Assembly (NCBI GenBank): GCA_044226195.1
Contig: JBGAHO010000015.1
Location: 1 to 64,000 of the forward strand
Length of the DNA: 64,000 nucleotides
Source of the DNA: RPQJ01 sp044226195
GTDB taxonomy: Bacteria > Pseudomonadota > Gammaproteobacteria > Steroidobacterales > Steroidobacteraceae
Direction of reading: 5' to 3'
This document shows positions 61,195 through 64,000 of this stretch, piece after piece. How positions within the stretch are numbered: the stretch's first letter is position 1; every line of letters begins with the position of its first letter. Under the pieces are notes generated by a model. The model searched no databases. It was not told where the DNA came from and saw nothing but the letters and a program-made list of their open reading frames with translations. The position numbers and the translations under genes are program-made.

Positions 61195-61230
61195 GGTTCA
61201 CCGCCCGGTGGGCGCCGGCCTGCCGACGCG

Positions 61231-63819
61231 TCACCCCACCTTCTGCAATGCACTTTCCGGACCACGCCGGACGGCCGTCGCCGTCCGCAGCGTGCCGCCC
61301 TCGGCGGCGTCGAGCCGGTAGCGCGCGACGAGCTGGTTCAGGTTCTGCGCCTGCTCGACGATGGCTTCGGAGGCCGCCGCCGCCTGCTCGACGAGCGCCG
61401 CGTTCTGCTGGGTCACCTCGTCCATCTGCATGACGGCGCGATTCACCTGCTCGATCCCCGAGCTCTGTTCCTGGCTCGCCGAAGCGATCTCGGCGACGAT
61501 GTCCGTCACCTTCTTCACCGCCTGCACGATCTCGTCGAGCGTCCGGCCGGACTCGTCGACCAGCTTGCCGCCCTCGTCGACCTTGACCACGGAGTCCTGG
61601 ATCAGCGCCTTGATCTCCTTCGCCGCCGTCGCCGAGCGGCCCGCGAGGTTGCGCACCTCGCTCGCCACCACTGCGAAGCCGCGGCCCTGCTCACCGGCCC
61701 GGGCCGCTTCCACGGCGGCATTGAGCGCGAGCAGGTTGGTCTGGAAGGCGATCTCGTCGATCACGCCGATGATGTCGGCGATCTTGCGGCTCGACGCGTT
61801 GATGGCGGACATCGCCGTCACCGCGCGTCCCACCACCTCGCCGCCCTTCTCGGCCTGCGTGCGCGCGGCCAGCGCCAGCTGGTTCGCCTGCATGGCATTG
61901 TCGGCGGTCTGCTTGACCGTCGAGGTCATCTGTTCCATCGAGGACGCGGTCTCCTCGAGGCTCGAGGCCTGCTCTTCCGTGCGCTGGCTCAGCGAGGTGT
62001 TGCCCCGGCTGATTTCCTCGGCACCCGTCTGCACTTCGCCCGTGGCGGCCTTGATCCGGCCGACCAGCTCGCCGACGTTGTCGAGCAGCGAGTTCATGCC
62101 GGTCGCGAGCGTGCCGAAGAAGCCCGTCTTGCCCTCCTTGCGGATGCGGTTCGACAGGTCGCCCTCGAGCGCGCCTTCGACGATGCCTTCGATCTCCTTC
62201 TCGACGGCCACTTCCTGGGTGCGGTTGACCCATTCCATGGCGGTGCCGAGGCGCTTGCCGTTCTCGTCGAAGACCGGCGTGTGCGTCAGCTTGATCGTGA
62301 GCGTGCCGATCTTGTGCTCGGCGACGTGCGTCGAGGTGAGGTGGTCCAGCAGGTTGCGCTGGTGCTGGGCGCTGCGATGGAAGACGTCCATGTTGGCGCC
62401 CATCAGCTTCGACGCCTCGAAGCGCGGCACGGCCTTGCGCAGTTCCGGCTCGATCTCGGCGAACAGCTGCTGCATGGCCTTGTTCATGTAGATGATGACG
62501 TGGTCCGGGTCGGCCAGCAGTGCCGGCGAGGACACGTTGTCGAGGGCCTGCTTCACGCGGCCGTTCACCGCGGCCACGGCGCGCTCGCGCTCGGCGTTGG
62601 CGCGCTCGGCCTCGCGGCTGTCGCGCAACTGCTGCTGCGTCTGGGCCATCGCCTTCAGCAGGTCGCCGATCTCGTCGCTCGTACGCACGACGATCTCGTT
62701 GTCGAGGTTGCCCTCGCCGATGGCACGGGAGACCTCGACGGCGCGCTGCAGCGAACCCACGATGCGCCTGCGCATGTAGTACGCGAGCCACGACCCCAGG
62801 GCCACCATGAGCAGGCTGGCCACCGAGATCACCGTCAGGTGCCGCCAGCGCTCGTTCAGGCGGGCGTTGTAGCCGGCATTCGCGATCGCGATGTCCTCGT
62901 CGTAGGCCGCGATCACCTCGTTCTCGGCCTCGTCGACGGCGGCCTGCAGCACGACCGGGTCACCGCCCCGCTCCATGTGCTCGCGGACCATCCTGGCGAG
63001 ACTGTCGCCCTTGGCGCCCATCTTCTGCAGGGCGGCGTCCATGCGGTCGGCATACTGCGGGCCGTGTTCGCGGAACTGCGGCACCTGCGCACGGATGGCG
63101 TGGAACTCGGTCTCGATGCCGTGCGCGATGTTCGCGAGGTTGTCGCGCTCGACGCCGACCGGGGCTTCGGCCGGGATGTGCATGGCAGCGAAGTGCGCGC
63201 TCGAGATCTCGTCGATCACGCGCGAGAAGTGCGCGACCAGCGTGTCCATGTAGTAGAACGTCTGCGCGTCGGGGTCGAGCTGCAGGCCGCTCTGGTCGGC
63301 CACGCGTTCGGCGAAATCGAGGACCGCGACCATGAACTCGTCGCTGGCGGTCGCGACCTGGTCGGGCTCGTCCATGGCCGCGAACCGGCCGGGCAACTCG
63401 CGCCACTTCGCTTCGAGGGCGGTCAGGTCGGCCTGCAGGCCGAGCTTGTCCTTGGTCTCGGCGACGTGATCGTCGAGCACCTTGAACGACGCATCGATCA
63501 GCGCGGCCGCTTCGTCCACCTTCTTCTGCGCGGCCACCGAACCTGCCTTGCGGCGGGTCGCCGCCGCACCGTAGTCCGTGAAGGCGGCCACGACGTTGCG
63601 CGTCTCGGAGAGATAGCGCACGCCGTCGATTTCGTTGCGCGTGAACTGCACGTCCGCCCAGCCACCACTGATGGTCACGACCACCAGGACCACGATCGGC
63701 ACCATCAACGCCGTCACCACGACGCCGAACTGCTGACCGATCTTCAGACGGCCCACCAGGCCGTCCACCAGGGAGCCCGCCGGTGCGGTTCCTTCCGTCT
63801 TCATCGTCTTGATGTTCAT
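61231..63819 (-). CDS. Methyl-accepting chemotaxis protein with PAS domain
   Basis: An 862-residue receptor. Transmembrane helix 1 is at about 33-55, followed by a helical periplasmic sensor of about 280 residues and helix 2 at about 332-352. HAMP follows (VSRAIGEGNLDNEIVVRTSD), then a PAS domain (SSPALLADPDHVIIYMNKAM), a second HAMP-like stretch and the signalling domain with the hairpin tip IDEIAFQTNLLALNAAVEAA. No C-terminal CheR-docking pentapeptide is present (it ends ESALQKVG). ATG 63819 has GGAGAGG upstream. It is probably methylated with help from the tethered neighbour. Confidence 0.93.
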   Translation of the reverse strand: MNIKTMKTEGTAPAGSLVDGLVGRLKIGQQFGVVVTALMVPIVVLVVVTISGGWADVQFTRNEIDGVRYLSETRNVVAAFTDYGAAATRRKAGSVAAQKKVDEAAALIDASFKVLDDHVAETKDKLGLQADLTALEAKWRELPGRFAAMDEPDQVATASDEFMVAVLDFAERVADQSGLQLDPDAQTFYYMDTLVAHFSRVIDEISSAHFAAMHIPAEAPVGVERDNLANIAHGIETEFHAIRAQVPQFREHGPQYADRMDAALQKMGAKGDSLARMVREHMERGGDPVVLQAAVDEAENEVIAAYDEDIAIANAGYNARLNERWRHLTVISVASLLMVALGSWLAYYMRRRIVGSLQRAVEVSRAIGEGNLDNEIVVRTSDEIGDLLKAMAQTQQQLRDSREAERANAERERAVAAVNGRVKQALDNVSSPALLADPDHVIIYMNKAMQQLFAEIEPELRKAVPRFEASKLMGANMDVFHRSAQHQRNLLDHLTSTHVAEHKIGTLTIKLTHTPVFDENGKRLGTAMEWVNRTQEVAVEKEIEGIVEGALEGDLSNRIRKEGKTGFFGTLATGMNSLLDNVGELVGRIKAATGEVQTGAEEISRGNTSLSQRTEEQASSLEETASSMEQMTSTVKQTADNAMQANQLALAARTQAEKGGEVVGRAVTAMSAINASSRKIADIIGVIDEIAFQTNLLALNAAVEAARAGEQGRGFAVVASEVRNLAGRSATAAKEIKALIQDSVVKVDEGGKLVDESGRTLDEIVQAVKKVTDIVAEIASASQEQSSGIEQVNRAVMQMDEVTQQNAALVEQAAAASEAIVEQAQNLNQLVARYRLDAAEGGTLRTATAVRRGPESALQKVG

Positions 63820-63850
63820 GTTCTTCCTCTCCTGATCGACTCACCCGTCG

Positions 63851-63878
63851 GGAGCGATGGACGGGGGTCCACCGCTCC
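63851..63878 (-). terminator. Hairpin between the two MCP genes
   Basis: GGAGCG (63851-63856) pairs with CGCTCC (63873-63878) and, after one mismatch, TGGAC (63858-63862) pairs with GTCCA (63867-63871), around a GGGG loop. The 11-bp stem lies between the upstream MCP stop and the ribosome-binding site of the next MCP. It has no T-run, so it may act as an attenuator or mRNA stabiliser. Confidence 0.4.
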
Positions 63879-63886
63879 CCGGGGCC

Positions 63887-64000
63887 TCAGAACTCGTGCC
63901 AGTCCGTGTCGTCCGCCAGCGACACCGCCGCGGCCGTCGCGGCCTTGGGCGCCGGCGCCGGGGCCGGGGTTGCCTTCGCGACGGGGGCCGGCGCGGCCGC
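63887..64000 (-). CDS. C terminus of a second MCP, with CheR-docking pentapeptide
   Basis: The 37 residues seen are a Pro/Ala-rich flexible linker, then SLADDTDWHEF and a stop. D-W-H-E-F fits the x-W-x-x-F docking pentapeptide (NWETF in E. coli Tar/Tsr) that binds CheR and CheB. A Pro/Ala linker before such a peptide is typical of proteobacterial MCPs. The rest of the gene lies beyond the window. Its position just upstream of another MCP and cheW-cheR-cheD-cheB makes an MCP the likely identity; this is inference from the tail. Confidence 0.7.
   Translation of the reverse strand, partial: AAAPAPVAKATPAPAPAPKAATAAAVSLADDTDWHEF

Overview
The window is a GC-rich, densely packed proteobacterial chromosome segment. 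It is most likely a gammaproteobacterium near the Xanthomonadales/Nevskiales, judging from the PA0069-type radical SAM gene with an E. coli-type SOS box, the DUF1475/cyclopropane-synthase pair, the AmmeMemoRadiSam genes, the GGGGACA-type extragenic palindrome and a cheW-cheR-cheD-cheB-HDOD cluster. The assignment is inferred from gene content only. There are about 67 protein genes. I saw no rRNA, tRNA, CRISPR array, transposase or prophage, and no gene-free stretch longer than about 200 bases.

Layout. 1-354: end of a membrane protein. 449-6378 (+): a run of twelve short genes for small soluble families (RibD-like reductase, GNAT, three VOC proteins, two DUF1801, SRPBCC, YdeI, PPOX-like and others). 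6398-10565: envelope genes (lipoprotein, retropepsin-like protease, DUF2938/DUF2798 membrane pair, di-heme cytochrome c) around a MerR-type regulator with a perfect 22-bp operator. 10575-18556: housekeeping genes (acs, HIT protein, dacB, DUF502, metallo-beta-lactamase fold, glutamine-dependent nadE). 18551-18660: a palindromic repeat that supplies the stop codons of both flanking genes. 18655-23927: secreted lipase, AmmeMemoRadiSam genes S, B and A, DUF1475 and a cyclopropane-fatty-acid-synthase-like methyltransferase.

23954-38857 is the most unusual region. Apart from a convergent TPR/TonB-C-like gene, it is one leftward gene block. It encodes, from upstream to downstream, three lipoproteins (one extremely Gly/Ser-rich), a membrane Ser/Thr kinase with TPR repeats, a FHA-like/PEGA-repeat/formylglycine-enzyme-like protein broken by an apparent +1 frameshift, a small secreted protein, a MotA/TolQ/ExbB-type proton channel, an actin/Hsp70-like domain fused to FHA, and two paralogous proteins that join an ExbD/MotB-like Asp-containing membrane helix to a von Willebrand A domain, followed by a fourth lipoprotein. 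I read this as an undescribed, phosphorylation-controlled, ion-driven envelope machine.

38955-57036: a LexA-controlled radical SAM gene, two MFS transporters, lipases and hydrolases, DUF2238, a large PAS histidine kinase, a glutamine amidotransferase, ilvA, a Tat-exported class V aminotransferase-like enzyme, a glutamine-synthetase-family enzyme, a GST and a porin. 57038-64000 (all leftward): a chemotaxis operon. It holds the end of one MCP carrying a CheR-docking pentapeptide, a full PAS-containing MCP, cheW, cheR, cheD, cheB and an HDOD gene.
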